Assembly (NCBI GenBank): GCA_016783965.1
Contig: JADHVO010000002.1
Span: forward strand, 372,001-436,000
Reading direction: 5' to 3'
DNA length: 64,000 bases
Source of the DNA: Alphaproteobacteria bacterium
GTDB taxonomy: Bacteria > Pseudomonadota > Alphaproteobacteria > Micropepsales > Micropepsaceae
Shown: piece after piece, positions 20,605 through 29,171 of the stretch
How positions within the stretch are numbered: the stretch's first letter is position 1
Layout of the letters: each line of letters opens with the position of its first letter
Made by a program: the position numbers and the translations under genes
The notes under the pieces: model-generated
What the model was told of the DNA's origin: nothing
Database searches by the model: none
The model's input: only the letters and a program-made list of their open reading frames with translations

Positions 20605-20918
20605 TTCGCGGGCGTCTTAGTCTTGCGCATCGATTGCGGCAAGAGCGCTTTTGCCCGCCGCGATGCCGAATCCGCGACCTCGCCGCTCACACGCGCTACG
20701 TGCCGGAAGCCAATCACGAAACCGCCCAGCAACACACCCGCAAGGATTGCGAGAAACAGCAGCAGATACAGCGGCATTTGCACCGTAAGCGCCGGCGCCG
20801 TCTGGCTGAACGGATCGAGGCTCAGCTCGACCAGCTGCCGATTTGCCAACGCAATCCAGATCGCGGCAAGCGCGACCGGTACGCCGAGAATCCAAGTCGT
20901 GAGCCGCATCGGCGGCAA
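20601..20918 (-). CDS. LapA-domain (DUF1049) inner membrane protein
   Basis: 105 residues with two membrane spans (about 8-26 and 50-72), NRQLVELSLDP between them and a basic C-terminus. This is the LapA/YciS type of protein, linked in enterobacteria to lipopolysaccharide assembly control. A second ATG three codons in is an equally good start. It lies two bases after ihfB and overlaps pyrF, an order often seen in alphaproteobacteria. Confidence 0.8.
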   Translation of the reverse strand: MPPMRLTTWILGVPVALAAIWIALANRQLVELSLDPFSQTAPALTVQMPLYLLLFLAILAGVLLGGFVIGFRHVARVSGEVADSASRRAKALLPQSMRKTKTPAK

Positions 20919-20920
20919 TA

Positions 20921-21214
20921 CTACTCGCGACCGTCGCCGTTGTTCAGGCGTTCGCGCAGTTCCTTACCGGTGCGGAAGAAGGGCGCGCGCTTTTCTTCAA
21001 CAGAAACAGGCTCTCCGGTGCGGGGATTGCGTCCCTGCCGCGCCGGCCGGACCTTCACCGAGAAGGCGCCAAAGCCGCGCAACTCCACGCGGTGTCCTTC
21101 GGCGAGGGCCTTCGTGATCTCATCGAGCATCGTGGATACGATCCGCTCGATGTCCCGGTGATACAGGTGCGGATAGCGTGCCGTGAGCCTTGCAACCAGT
21201 TCGGACTTGATCAT
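20921..21214 (-). CDS. ihfB: Integration host factor subunit beta
   Basis: 97 residues of the HU/IHF fold: [28 protein letters not shown] and the DNA-intercalating arm [13 protein letters not shown] with its proline. It bends DNA at specific sites as a heterodimer with IhfA. It heads the pyrF-trpFBA-accD-folC run. Confidence 0.96.
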   Translation of the reverse strand: MIKSELVARLTARYPHLYHRDIERIVSTMLDEITKALAEGHRVELRGFGAFSVKVRPARQGRNPRTGEPVSVEEKRAPFFRTGKELRERLNNGDGRE

Positions 21215-21409
21215 CCCCTGCCCCGCCGCCGGCGCAGAATCCCCTGCTCCGACTGCTTAACTGTGACAATTTCGAGGCACTCCGTCAACCGAACCTACTG
21301 AAAAGGCAGCACTTTTTTGGGATATGGCGGAGTTCCCAAACAAGTTGCAACCGCTGAGCACGCTGGCTGCACGCGGACATTCGCCTTCCGCAGCCGAATC
21401 GGACCCGGC

Positions 21410-23149
21410 TCAGGCAGCCGCCGCAGTCCGGGCGTCGACGCCAAGCGGAAGAGTGACCGTCACCGTAGTCCCCCGGCCCTCCGCCGATTCGATCTTGAAG
21501 GTACCACGGTGCATTTCAGCCAGAGAGCGCACCAACGCAAGCCCCAGGCCGGTGCCCTGATGCCGTCCGGAGTTGTTCGAAAGCTGCACAAAAGGATTGC
21601 CGATTCGGCCGATCTCGTTCGCGGGGATGCCGACACCCGTATCTTCCACGATGAGCTGGCACTGCCCGTCAGCCAACCCGGCCCGGACGCACACATCGCC
21701 GCCTTCGGGTGTGAACTTGACCGCGTTCGACAGCAGGTTGAGCAGGATTTGCTTCACCGCGCGTTTGTCGGCCTCAAAGAATACCGGGGCTTGCCGCAAC
21801 TCGGTGCGGATCGTCACACGGCCGGTGGCGGCGCGCTCGGCCAGGAGCTCCACGCATTCGCGCACGGTCAGCGCCGTATCCACGCGCTCCAGATGCAGCT
21901 CCAGCTTGCCGGCTTCGATCTTCGACATGTCCAGGATGTCGCCGATCAGGTCCAACAGATGCGAGCCGGCACCATTTATCAGGCCAGCATATTCCTTGTA
22001 ATGCGCATCGCCCACCGGCCCGAACATCTCCGACCTGATCATCTCGGAGAAGCCGATCACCGCATTCAGCGGCGTGCGCAGTTCGTGGCTCATATTCGCC
22101 AGGAACGAGGATTTGGCGTGGCTCGCCTGCTCGGCGACTTCCTTGGCCAGGACCGCTTCCTCGCGCGAGGTTTCTGCCCTGCTGACCGCGCTCGCCAGGC
22201 CCTTCTCCAGCGCCCGACGCTCTTCCAGCGCCGCACCGGCGAGGATGATCGTGAAGCCGACGATCGCGTAATAGAACTGCAGCATCGCGATGCGGGTCTC
22301 CAGCGTATGCGAGAGAAATTGCGGTGACGCATGGTTGTGGAACGTCATGAGCAGCGAGGCCGTGAGCGCAATCAGGAGGCCCAATGCACCGCCGGCGAAT
22401 CCGCGGCGGAACGTGAGCAGGATCAGGGTCGGGAAGTACAGCACGCTGAGCGAAAAGGTCGGGAAGGAGAAGGACAGCAATCCAACGCATGCCACGCCGC
22501 CGAGCATGACAAGCGACACCCAGCGCTCGCCGCGGCTGAACATCTCGCGGAATGCCCCGAGCTTCACGCACTGGAAGAACGGCACCAGCAGGGCCAAACC
22601 GAGGGCGTCGGCACCGAACCAGCTTGCGAATGAGGACCAGAAAGGCAGGCCCGCCGATATCAGCAACGCGGTTGCCGCAATGGTCGACGACGCCGCGCAG
22701 GCCACCGCGACGCAGACATAGAACGTCAGCAGCGACTCGGTGCGGCTGAAGGCGCGGTCGAAACCGAGGAAGCGAAGCGGTGCCGCTGCCAGCAGGACTT
22801 CCAGGCTGTTCGCGACGGAAAAGCCCACGCCGTTGAACCAGATGTCGCTGAGCAGCATGTCTGCCGCGAAATTCGCCAGCGCTGCGACGCCGATGATCTC
22901 AATCCACGCACCGCGATCGTGCCGCAGGAGCGCGGCGACCACCACGGCATTGGCTATCCAGATCGGTGTGATGCGGCCGGTGTGTTGCACCAGATAGACG
23001 CAGGCCAGCGTCAGCGCGAAGACGGCAAGCCCCAGGGCCGCCAGAAACCAGGGAGTGCTGCGGCCGGACTCGTGCTTTGCGGGCACAGCTGATGTGACAG
23101 ACGCGGACAAGACCAACCCCGGCTCCGAGGCCCGGAAACTAGGGGGCAT
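21410..23149 (-). CDS. MASE1-type membrane sensor histidine kinase
   Basis: 579 residues. The N-terminal 300 residues are a multi-span membrane domain of the MASE1 kind, with the typical WIANAVVVAALLR and a run of about eight hydrophobic helices. A coiled linker (305-345) leads to HisKA with H355 in NMSHELRTP, then HATPase_c with N, G1 (EDTGVGIP) and G2 (GTGLGLAL) boxes. There is no receiver domain and no response regulator gene beside it. It lies 195 bases upstream of ihfB on the same strand. Confidence 0.9.
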   Translation of the reverse strand: MPPSFRASEPGLVLSASVTSAVPAKHESGRSTPWFLAALGLAVFALTLACVYLVQHTGRITPIWIANAVVVAALLRHDRGAWIEIIGVAALANFAADMLLSDIWFNGVGFSVANSLEVLLAAAPLRFLGFDRAFSRTESLLTFYVCVAVACAASSTIAATALLISAGLPFWSSFASWFGADALGLALLVPFFQCVKLGAFREMFSRGERWVSLVMLGGVACVGLLSFSFPTFSLSVLYFPTLILLTFRRGFAGGALGLLIALTASLLMTFHNHASPQFLSHTLETRIAMLQFYYAIVGFTIILAGAALEERRALEKGLASAVSRAETSREEAVLAKEVAEQASHAKSSFLANMSHELRTPLNAVIGFSEMIRSEMFGPVGDAHYKEYAGLINGAGSHLLDLIGDILDMSKIEAGKLELHLERVDTALTVRECVELLAERAATGRVTIRTELRQAPVFFEADKRAVKQILLNLLSNAVKFTPEGGDVCVRAGLADGQCQLIVEDTGVGIPANEIGRIGNPFVQLSNNSGRHQGTGLGLALVRSLAEMHRGTFKIESAEGRGTTVTVTLPLGVDARTAAAA

Positions 23150-23206
23150 CCATATAACGCAGCGTTAACATCGACTTGCGCGGCGCTCTGCCGGTGATAT
23201 GCCATC

Positions 23207-23317
23207 CTAGAGCCCTGCGCAGGCGATCACCGTGTATCCCGGATCGCCCGGCTGCGCCGCGCCGACCGTCATGATCGTCGCGAGCAGGAACCCCGCCAAC
23301 ATCGCTACCACTCTCAT
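23207..23317 (-). CDS. Possible 36-residue exported peptide
   Basis: A short reading frame beginning MRVVAMLAGFLLATIM, a textbook signal peptide with possible cleavage after VGAA, leaving about 15 residues with one cysteine. A strong purine-rich ribosome site (GGAGAGGG) lies just before the ATG; an in-frame ATG four codons upstream is an alternative. It sits after the rpsA terminator, so it would need its own promoter. No family recognised. Confidence 0.4.
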   Translation of the reverse strand: MRVVAMLAGFLLATIMTVGAAQPGDPGYTVIACAGL

Positions 23318-23423
23318 AACCCTCTCCATCCTTGGATAGGGACTGTACCGATCCTCTCCTGTCAGCCCTGTGTCAGCAGTCTGGCAGCAGACCCCGCATG
23401 CAAGAAGGTGCGGGCTCGGGAAC

Positions 23424-23453
23424 AAAAAAGGCGGGCAACTTCTGCCCGCCTTT
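23424..23453 (-). terminator. Rho-independent terminator of rpsA
   Basis: An 11-bp perfect stem (AAAGGCGGGCA with TGCCCGCCTTT) closes on a 5-base loop, 22 bases after the rpsA stop. On the minus strand it runs into TTTTTTG, the expected U-tract. Confidence 0.9.
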
Positions 23454-23475
23454 CCGTGACTTATGTGACAAGGAA

Positions 23476-25221
23476 TTACTCGTCGGTCTTGCCGCCGCGC
23501 TTCTTGAGCGCCGCGCCCAGGATATCGCCCAGTGACGCGCCCGAGTCGGACGAGCCGTACTGCGCCACGGCCTCCTTCTCCTCGGCAACTTCGCGCGCCT
23601 TGATCGACACCGATACCTTGCGGCTTGCCTTGTCGACCTGCGTCACCAGCACGTCGACCTTGTTCCCGACCTGGAAACGCTCCGGGCGCTGGTCGTTGCG
23701 GTCGCGGGCCAGATCGCTGCGGCGGATGAACGACTTCACGCCGTCCGCCAGTTGGACCTCGATGCCGCCGTCGTTCACTTCCGTGACCGTGACGGTGACG
23801 ATCTGGTTCTTGCGCAGCGCGCCGCCTTCCGCGCCGGCCTTGTCGAGCGGATCGCCGCCGAGCTGCTTGATGCCGAGTGAGACGCGCTCCTTCTCCGCAT
23901 CGACGTCGAGCACGCGGGCCTGGACGGTGTCGCCGACCTTGTAATCCTTGACTGCTTCGTCGCCCGACTTCGACCAGGAGAGGTCGGAGAGGTGCACCAT
24001 GCCATCGATGTCGTGGCCGAGGCCGACGAACAGGCCGAACTCGGTAATCGACTTGATCTCGCCCTCGATGGTCGCACCGACCGGATGCTCGCGCAGGAAG
24101 GCTTCCCAAGGATTGTCCTGCGTCTGCTTGAGGCCCAGCGAGATGCGGCGCTTGTTGGAATCGACTTCCAGCACCTGCACTTCGACTTCCGAGCCCGGAA
24201 CGACGATCTTGGACGGAGCGACGTTCTTCTTGACCCACGACATCTCGGACACGTGGACGAGGCCCTCGACGCCCGGCTCCAGCTCAACGAAGGCGCCGTA
24301 ATCGGTGACGTTGGTGACCTTGCCGGTGAACTTCGCGCCGACCGGGTACTTGACGCTGACGCCTTCCCACGGATCGGTCTGGAGCTGCTTCATGCCCAGC
24401 GAGATGCGCTGCGTCTCGTGGTTGATCTTGATGATCTGCACCGTGACCGTCTGGCCAACCGACAGCACTTCCGTCGGGTGCGAGACGCGGCGCCACGCGA
24501 TGTCGGTGACGTGCAGCAGGCCGTCGACGCCGCCCAGGTCCACGAACGCACCGTAGTCGGTGATGTTCTTGACCACACCTTCGACCACCTGCTTCTCCTG
24601 AAGCGAGGCGACCAGCGAGGTCCGCTCCTCGGCGCGGCGCTCTTCGAGCACGGCGCGGCGCGACACCACGATGTTGCCGCGGCGGCGGTCCATCTTGAGG
24701 ATCTGGAAGGGCTGCGGCTGGTTCATCAGCGGGCCGACGTCGCGCATCGGGCGGACGTCGACCTGTGAACCCGGCAGGAACGCGACGGCGCCGTCGAGGT
24801 CGACTGTGAAGCCGCCCTTGACGCGGCCGAAGATCACACCCGTGACGCGGGTCTGCTCGTTGAAGGCGCGCTCAAGCTTGATCCAGCTCTCTTCGCGGCG
24901 GGCCTTGTCGCGCGATAGAACGGCTTCACCCAGCGCGTTCTCGACACGCTCGAGATAGACCTCGACCTTGTCGCCCACCTTCACGGTGACCGGCATGCCG
25001 GGCATGGAGAATTCTTTAAGCGAAACGCGACCTTCGGTTTTCAGGCCCACGTCAATCATCGCGAAATCGTTCTCGATCGCGACGACGGTGCCGGTGATGA
25101 CGGCGCCTTCCTGAGGGGATTGGGTCTCGAAGCTGGCTTCGAGCATGGCCGCGAAATCGTCGCGGCTCGGTGTGGCAATGGATTCGTCTCGTACGCGGGT
25201 TGCGGTCGCTGTGCGCGCCAT
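23476..25221 (-). CDS. rpsA: 30S ribosomal protein S1
   Basis: 581 residues with six S1 (OB-fold) repeats. The repeats carry the expected phrases, for example ITDYGAFVDLGGVDGLLH, VTDYGAFVELEPGVEGLVH and ITEFGLFVGLGHDIDGMVH. It binds mRNA leaders on the small subunit and unwinds them at initiation. It lies downstream of aroA-cmk, the usual order, with a 135-base gap that is likely to carry its own leader. A perfect terminator follows. Confidence 0.97.
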   Translation of the reverse strand: MARTATATRVRDESIATPSRDDFAAMLEASFETQSPQEGAVITGTVVAIENDFAMIDVGLKTEGRVSLKEFSMPGMPVTVKVGDKVEVYLERVENALGEAVLSRDKARREESWIKLERAFNEQTRVTGVIFGRVKGGFTVDLDGAVAFLPGSQVDVRPMRDVGPLMNQPQPFQILKMDRRRGNIVVSRRAVLEERRAEERTSLVASLQEKQVVEGVVKNITDYGAFVDLGGVDGLLHVTDIAWRRVSHPTEVLSVGQTVTVQIIKINHETQRISLGMKQLQTDPWEGVSVKYPVGAKFTGKVTNVTDYGAFVELEPGVEGLVHVSEMSWVKKNVAPSKIVVPGSEVEVQVLEVDSNKRRISLGLKQTQDNPWEAFLREHPVGATIEGEIKSITEFGLFVGLGHDIDGMVHLSDLSWSKSGDEAVKDYKVGDTVQARVLDVDAEKERVSLGIKQLGGDPLDKAGAEGGALRKNQIVTVTVTEVNDGGIEVQLADGVKSFIRRSDLARDRNDQRPERFQVGNKVDVLVTQVDKASRKVSVSIKAREVAEEKEAVAQYGSSDSGASLGDILGAALKKRGGKTDE

Positions 25222-25356
25222 TCGGTTCAGTTCCAGTTCAAACGTTCATGCCGAACAGCCTTCCGGCTGATGGACTTCCGACGCGGGCGCAGGCCCGCGA
25301 AGGCGGTTCAATTTTCAAAGAGGTTCGAGGGTGCCCGGAGAGGCCCGCCGGGTCTC

Positions 25357-26025
25357 CTAACCCCTCTGGCGGTCCTTGAGCGCGCTTTCCACCTTGGCGG
25401 AAACCAAGTGGAGTGCAGCCGCGAACGCGGGCTCTATACCTAAAGAGGTGGTGTCGAGCAAGGCGGCATCAAAGGCCTGTTTCAACGGGGAAATTGTCCG
25501 CGTCCGGTCGGCATGGTCGCGCGCCCGGATCTCGTTCAGGAGCTCGCCCTCGTCCCGGTTGATCCCCATGCCCCGAAGTTCCAGCCAGCGCCGGTGCGCC
25601 CGCACCTCCGGCGCGGCGTCCACGAACAGCTTGGCCGTGGCATTGGGTGCAATGACCGTCCCGATATCGCGCCCATCCATGACGGCGCCGGGACTGCCGC
25701 CAGGCGGCTTTACAAGAAAGGCGAGCTGGAAATCGTGCAGTGCCGCCCGGATGGCCGGGATGGCAGCCACCTGGCTCGCCGCGCTCCCGACGATGTCCGT
25801 GCGGATCGCCGGATCGCCGGCGCGGGACAGATCGATCGCCCGCGCGCCCTTCAGTGCGTCCGCCTCTCGCGACGGATCGCCCCCATTGTCCAGCACCGCC
25901 AGCGCCGTCAGCCGGTACAGCGCGCCGGAGTCCATGTGCGCAAACCCGAAGTGACGCGCCAGCCGCTTCGCCAGCGTACCCTTCCCTGACGCCGCGGTCC
26001 CGTCGACGGCGATAACGACGCTCAA
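25357..26025 (-). CDS. cmk: Cytidylate kinase
   Basis: 222 residues. P-loop GTAASGKGT at residues 9-17, the CMP-site [18 protein letters not shown] and [10 protein letters not shown] all match Cmk. It phosphorylates CMP and dCMP. The ATG overlaps the aroA stop by four bases, and rpsA follows, a cluster conserved across proteobacteria. Confidence 0.96.
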   Translation of the reverse strand: MSVVIAVDGTAASGKGTLAKRLARHFGFAHMDSGALYRLTALAVLDNGGDPSREADALKGARAIDLSRAGDPAIRTDIVGSAASQVAAIPAIRAALHDFQLAFLVKPPGGSPGAVMDGRDIGTVIAPNATAKLFVDAAPEVRAHRRWLELRGMGINRDEGELLNEIRARDHADRTRTISPLKQAFDAALLDTTSLGIEPAFAAALHLVSAKVESALKDRQRG

Positions 26026-27371
26026 GAATTCACCTGCTGGAAATCCGCACCCAGGTCGCGCATCAGCTTTTCGAATTCGGGGAAGCTGGTCGCGATCATC
26101 GCCGTGTCGTCGACCGACACGGCCTCCTTTGAAGCCAGCCCCATCGCGAGGAAGCTCATGGCAATGCGATGGTCCATGTGCGTCGCCACGCGCGCGCCGC
26201 CCGGCACGCCGTCCGGCCCGCGCCCCTCGATCGCCAGCGAGTCATGGGTCTCCGACGTCGTGAGCCCGTTGGCCTTCAGCCCTGCCGCGATCGCCGCCAG
26301 CCGGTCGCTCTCCTTTACCCGCAGCTCTTCCAGCCCGCGCATGACGGTACGCCCTTCTGCGAACGCCGCGGCCACGCCCAGGATCGGATATTCGTCGATC
26401 ATCGACGGCGCCCTCTCCGGCGGCACCTCGATCCCCTTCAGCGCCGACGACCGGACCACCAGATCACCAATCTTCTCGCCGCCGCTTTCGCGTTCATTCT
26501 CGATCAGGATATGCCCACCCATCTCGATCAGCGTTGTGATCAGCCCAGTGCGCCGCGGGTTAAGCAGCACGGCAGGAATGCGAATGTCGGAGCCTGAGAC
26601 GATCAGTGCTGCCACCATCGCAAATGCAGCCGAAGACGGATCGCGCGGCACGTCCACCGCGCAGGGCTTCAGTTCCACCTCGCCGGTCAGGAACACCGCC
26701 TCGCCCTGATCGAGCGGCTCGACCGAAATCTCCGCACCGAACGCAGCCAGCATCTTCTCGGTGTGGTCACGCGTCAGTGCGCTCTGCGCAATGCGCGAGC
26801 GCCCCGGTGCATTCAGTGCGGCCAGCAGCAGTGCCGACTTCACCTGCGCCGACGCCACCGCCACGTGATGATCGACACAGATCGGCTGCTTCGCACCGCT
26901 CACCGTCACCGGCATCAGGCCCCGTTCACGCGCCGTGTATGTCGCGCCGAATTCCGTCAGCGGATCGAGCACCCGCGCCATCGGACGCACTCGCAGTGAA
27001 GCGTCGCCCGTGAACACCGCGGTAATCGGCGACGTCGCCATGGCGCCCATCACCAGCCGCGAACCCGTTCCCGAATTGCCAAAGTCGAGCACATCGGAAG
27101 GCTCGGCCCAGCCGCCCACGCCTCGTCCCTTCACGCTCCACACTCCGGTGCCCTTGCGAACCACGGTGGCACCGAAAGCACGCATCGCCTCGGCGGTGTT
27201 GAGCACGTCCTCCGCTTCCAGCAGCCCGGTGATCTCCGTCTGCCCCACTGCCAACGCCCCGAAAATGAGTGCGCGATGCGAGATGGACTTGTCGCCCGGC
27301 ACAAGGGCAGTGCCGCGCAGACCGCTGCTGCGGCGGGACTTCAGAGGACGGGAAAGGGTGTTCGCGTTCAT
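26022..27371 (-). CDS. aroA: 3-phosphoshikimate 1-carboxyvinyltransferase (EPSP synthase)
   Basis: 449 residues. [10 protein letters not shown] (K28), [18 protein letters not shown] and the late LRVKESDR are present. The SAQ-x-K and RDHTEKM motifs are those of the class II enzymes. The PEP-site loop reads FGNSGTG, with glycine where the glyphosate-tolerant CP4 enzyme has alanine, so tolerance by that route is not expected. The frame stays open 57 codons upstream, but the ATG at 27371 starts just before the conserved fold. It makes EPSP in the shikimate pathway. Confidence 0.95.
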   Translation of the reverse strand: MNANTLSRPLKSRRSSGLRGTALVPGDKSISHRALIFGALAVGQTEITGLLEAEDVLNTAEAMRAFGATVVRKGTGVWSVKGRGVGGWAEPSDVLDFGNSGTGSRLVMGAMATSPITAVFTGDASLRVRPMARVLDPLTEFGATYTARERGLMPVTVSGAKQPICVDHHVAVASAQVKSALLLAALNAPGRSRIAQSALTRDHTEKMLAAFGAEISVEPLDQGEAVFLTGEVELKPCAVDVPRDPSSAAFAMVAALIVSGSDIRIPAVLLNPRRTGLITTLIEMGGHILIENERESGGEKIGDLVVRSSALKGIEVPPERAPSMIDEYPILGVAAAFAEGRTVMRGLEELRVKESDRLAAIAAGLKANGLTTSETHDSLAIEGRGPDGVPGGARVATHMDHRIAMSFLAMGLASKEAVSVDDTAMIATSFPEFEKLMRDLGADFQQVNS

Positions 27372-27500
27372 GGCCGGCCTTCTTGAACGCTTGGCTGCGG
27401 CGATGCAACGAGACCATTGGACCGCGCATGACGGTCGCAAAGCCTCCCCAAATCCTGTCTCCGCCGCGAAAAAGTCAGATATTCCGCCAAAAATGATGCT

Positions 27501-27529
27501 TTGACAGGGGGAGATGCGTGTCGTAAACG
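27501..27529 (+). promoter_or_regulatory. Sigma-70-type promoter for the FYDLN-domain gene
   Basis: TTGACA at 27501-27506 and TAAACG at 27524-27529 are spaced by exactly 17 bases. The predicted transcript start near 27536 leaves only about 15 bases before the ATG, with no ribosome-binding sequence in it, so the leader is very short. Confidence 0.6.
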
Positions 27530-27550
27530 ACCCGCCTTCCAACGAAACTC

Positions 27551-28063
27551 ATGGGAAGCAAGAGCTTGGTCAAGGCGGATCTCGGTACGAAGCGCGTGTG
27601 CCCCTCATGTGCGTCGCGATTCTACGATCTTCAGAAGCGGCCGATCGAGTGCCCGAAGTGCTCGTTCTCATTTGAGCCGGAGGCGCTCTACAAGCAGCGC
27701 CGCCCGCGCCAGCCGGAAGCCGTCGCCTCCCAGCCTGTCCCCGCGGATGCGGAAGACGAGGATACGGAGAACGAGGACGAGGACGAAGGGGCCGAAGCCG
27801 AGGAAGAGGGCGTGGAGGCCGTCGAAGGCGAGGCGCCGATCTCGGTTGCCGCCACGGGCGAAGACGAGGACGAAGAAGAGACCACCGAGGAGTCCGAGAC
27901 AGAAGGTCCCGGCATGGCCGTGGTCGACGAGGACGACATCGAAGACGTCGAAATCGAGGGCGATGAGGAGGAGGAAGATGACTCCCTCCTCGAGGAAGAC
28001 GAAGACGAGAATGACGACGTCAGTGGCATCATCGACGCCGACATCGAGAAGGACGAACGCTAG
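27551..28063 (+). CDS. TIGR02300-family (FYDLN acid domain) protein
   Basis: 170 residues. The N-terminal 45 carry a four-cysteine zinc ribbon (CPSC and CPKC) around RFYDLQKRPIECPKC, the family hallmark. The remaining 120 residues are an extremely acidic, Glu/Asp-rich and probably disordered tail. The family is confined to alphaproteobacteria and has no assigned role; the acidic tail suggests binding to a basic partner. It is divergent from aroA and lies just before tRNA-Ala, its usual setting. Confidence 0.9.
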   Translation: MGSKSLVKADLGTKRVCPSCASRFYDLQKRPIECPKCSFSFEPEALYKQRRPRQPEAVASQPVPADAEDEDTENEDEDEGAEAEEEGVEAVEGEAPISVAATGEDEDEEETTEESETEGPGMAVVDEDDIEDVEIEGDEEEEDDSLLEEDEDENDDVSGIIDADIEKDER

Positions 28064-28108
28064 ACGCGTTCGTATGAACGGGATGCCGTTCGTCGCTATT
28101 GAGTTCGG

Positions 28109-28130
28109 CTTCAACTGCCCATAGTTGAAG
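28109..28130 (+). repeat. 8-bp inverted repeat between the FYDLN gene and tRNA-Ala
   Basis: CTTCAACT (28109-28116) and AGTTGAAG (28123-28130) pair perfectly over a 6-base loop. There is no T-run after it, so it may be a weak terminator, a processing signal or chance. Confidence 0.4.
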
Positions 28131-28140
28131 CATCTGGTAC

Positions 28141-28216
28141 GGGGCCATAGCTCAGCTGGGAGAGCGCCTGCATGGCATGCAGGAGGTCAGCGGTTCGATC
28201 CCGCTTGGCTCCACCA
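28141..28216 (+). tRNA. tRNA-Ala (anticodon GGC)
   Basis: A 76-base cloverleaf with CCA encoded. The acceptor stem GGGGCCA/TGGCTCC contains the G3-T70 wobble pair that defines alanine tRNAs. The anticodon stem CCTGC/GCAGG closes on the loop ATGGCAT, giving anticodon GGC, which reads GCC and GCU. The T-arm contains GGTTCGATC. Confidence 0.97.
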
Positions 28217-28316
28217 GCCTTCGCTTCCGCTTCGCGGAAGCTACGGCTCGGCAGGCCCGACTTCGCACATCAAGAAGAGCCAAACCTGACATCGCGTAAA
28301 AGCGGAAGCGAAGGCT
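28216..28316. repeat. 17-bp perfect inverted repeat at the 3' end of tRNA-Ala
   Basis: AGCCTTCGCTTCCGCTT (28216-28232) is repeated in reverse complement at 28300-28316, 67 bases apart. The left arm starts on the last base of the tRNA, and a nested 7-bp hairpin (CTTCCGC/GCGGAAG, 28224-28240) sits in it. It looks like a dispersed intergenic palindrome next to a GIY-YIG gene remnant. Confidence 0.75.
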
Positions 28317-28420
28317 GCCGCGCCGTAGCTGGCCGGCGCGTAGCGCCGCCAGCGAAGGCGGGCCGGGTGCAGAACTTAGCTCCGATTGCTACCGTCCGAC
28401 GGGGAAAGCGAGCGGGCGCC

Positions 28421-28655
28421 ATGCACTATGTCTACATTCTCCACAGCGAGGACGGGGAACACTTCTACACCGGTCACACGAATGATTTGCAGGCTCGTCT
28501 GGCGAAACACAACGCGGGCTGTGTTTCACACACCGCGAAGTTCAAACCCTGGACAATCAAAGGCTATGTCGCGTTCTCCGATCAGGCCCGTGCCATTGCC
28601 TTCGAGAATATCTGAAAGTCCCTCCGGTCGCGCCTTCGCACGCAAGCGCTTGTGA
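28421..28655 (+). pseudogene. GIY-YIG nuclease-domain gene (UPF0213 type), frameshifted near its end
   Basis: The frame opens MHYVYILHSEDGEHFYTG, with the GIY and YIG strands as VYI and YTG, followed by the conserved RLAKHNAG. It reads well to AIAFENI and then hits TGA at 28613. The rest of the family C-terminus is still there in the other two frames: YLK in the +2 frame and then SPSGRAFARKRL ending in TGA at 28655. Two single-base losses about eight bases apart explain this. Either the gene is decayed or the sequence has errors here. Members of this family are small single-domain proteins of unclear function. Confidence 0.75.
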
Positions 28656-28661
28656 CAATTC

Positions 28662-28940
28662 CTAATGCCGCGACGCCCATTGCATGCAGTTGGCGTAGGT
28701 TTCCCGATACACCGCGTGCATCACAGAATCCTCAAAGCCCTGGTCCGCGGCGGCGGTGGCGCGCGCGCGGGCCGCTTCGTCGCAGTGCGCCGCCGTGTGC
28801 GGTGTGCCCGCCGGCGCAGTGCTTGCCACAACTGGCCGGTCCGGAACCGTGGATGTGTCGGGATCACCCAGCCAGCTGCCGTAATCACTGCATGCCGTCA
28901 GTAACAGTGCCGGAACCACTAGCGCCAAATGGGTACGCAT
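28662..28940 (-). CDS. Small lipoprotein with two-cysteine helical domain
   Basis: 92 residues. Signal peptide MRTHLALVVPALLLTAC ends in a lipobox. The mature domain has AAHCDEAARARATAAAD and VYRETYANCMQW, matching the C-terminal domain of the lipoprotein at 14471-14839 (C, A, R, DA, VYR, CM in the same order), so the two are likely paralogues. AAGGGA stands before the ATG. The frame is open further upstream, but the lipobox sets the start. Function unknown. Confidence 0.75.
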   Translation of the reverse strand: MRTHLALVVPALLLTACSDYGSWLGDPDTSTVPDRPVVASTAPAGTPHTAAHCDEAARARATAAADQGFEDSVMHAVYRETYANCMQWASRH

Positions 28941-29171
28941 CGGTATCCCTTCCCGCGTCGCGCCCCCAAACGACGCCGTGTATTGCGCCATGAATCCTGC
29001 GGGATGTCTGTTGCATTTGCTTGACTGACTCGCCAATTTGCGCACCCTGCGTGCTCGAAATTCGAGCAGGCCGCCCTGAAAAACAGCGTCCTTGTGGTTG
29101 GGCGACAATTTCGACAAGACAGGGCCGCTTGTCTCCCTTAAGCAAAATTCTGCCGTACCGGATCCACCCCT

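Noticed and set aside
25222..25356. GAAC repeats before rpsA as a LexA box
   Set aside because: Spacings are 2 and 4 bases, not 7.
27668..28114. Hydrophobic-looking frame opposite the FYDLN acid-tail gene
   Set aside because: Antisense of a GAG/GAC-rich tail gives Val/Leu/Phe runs; no start context.
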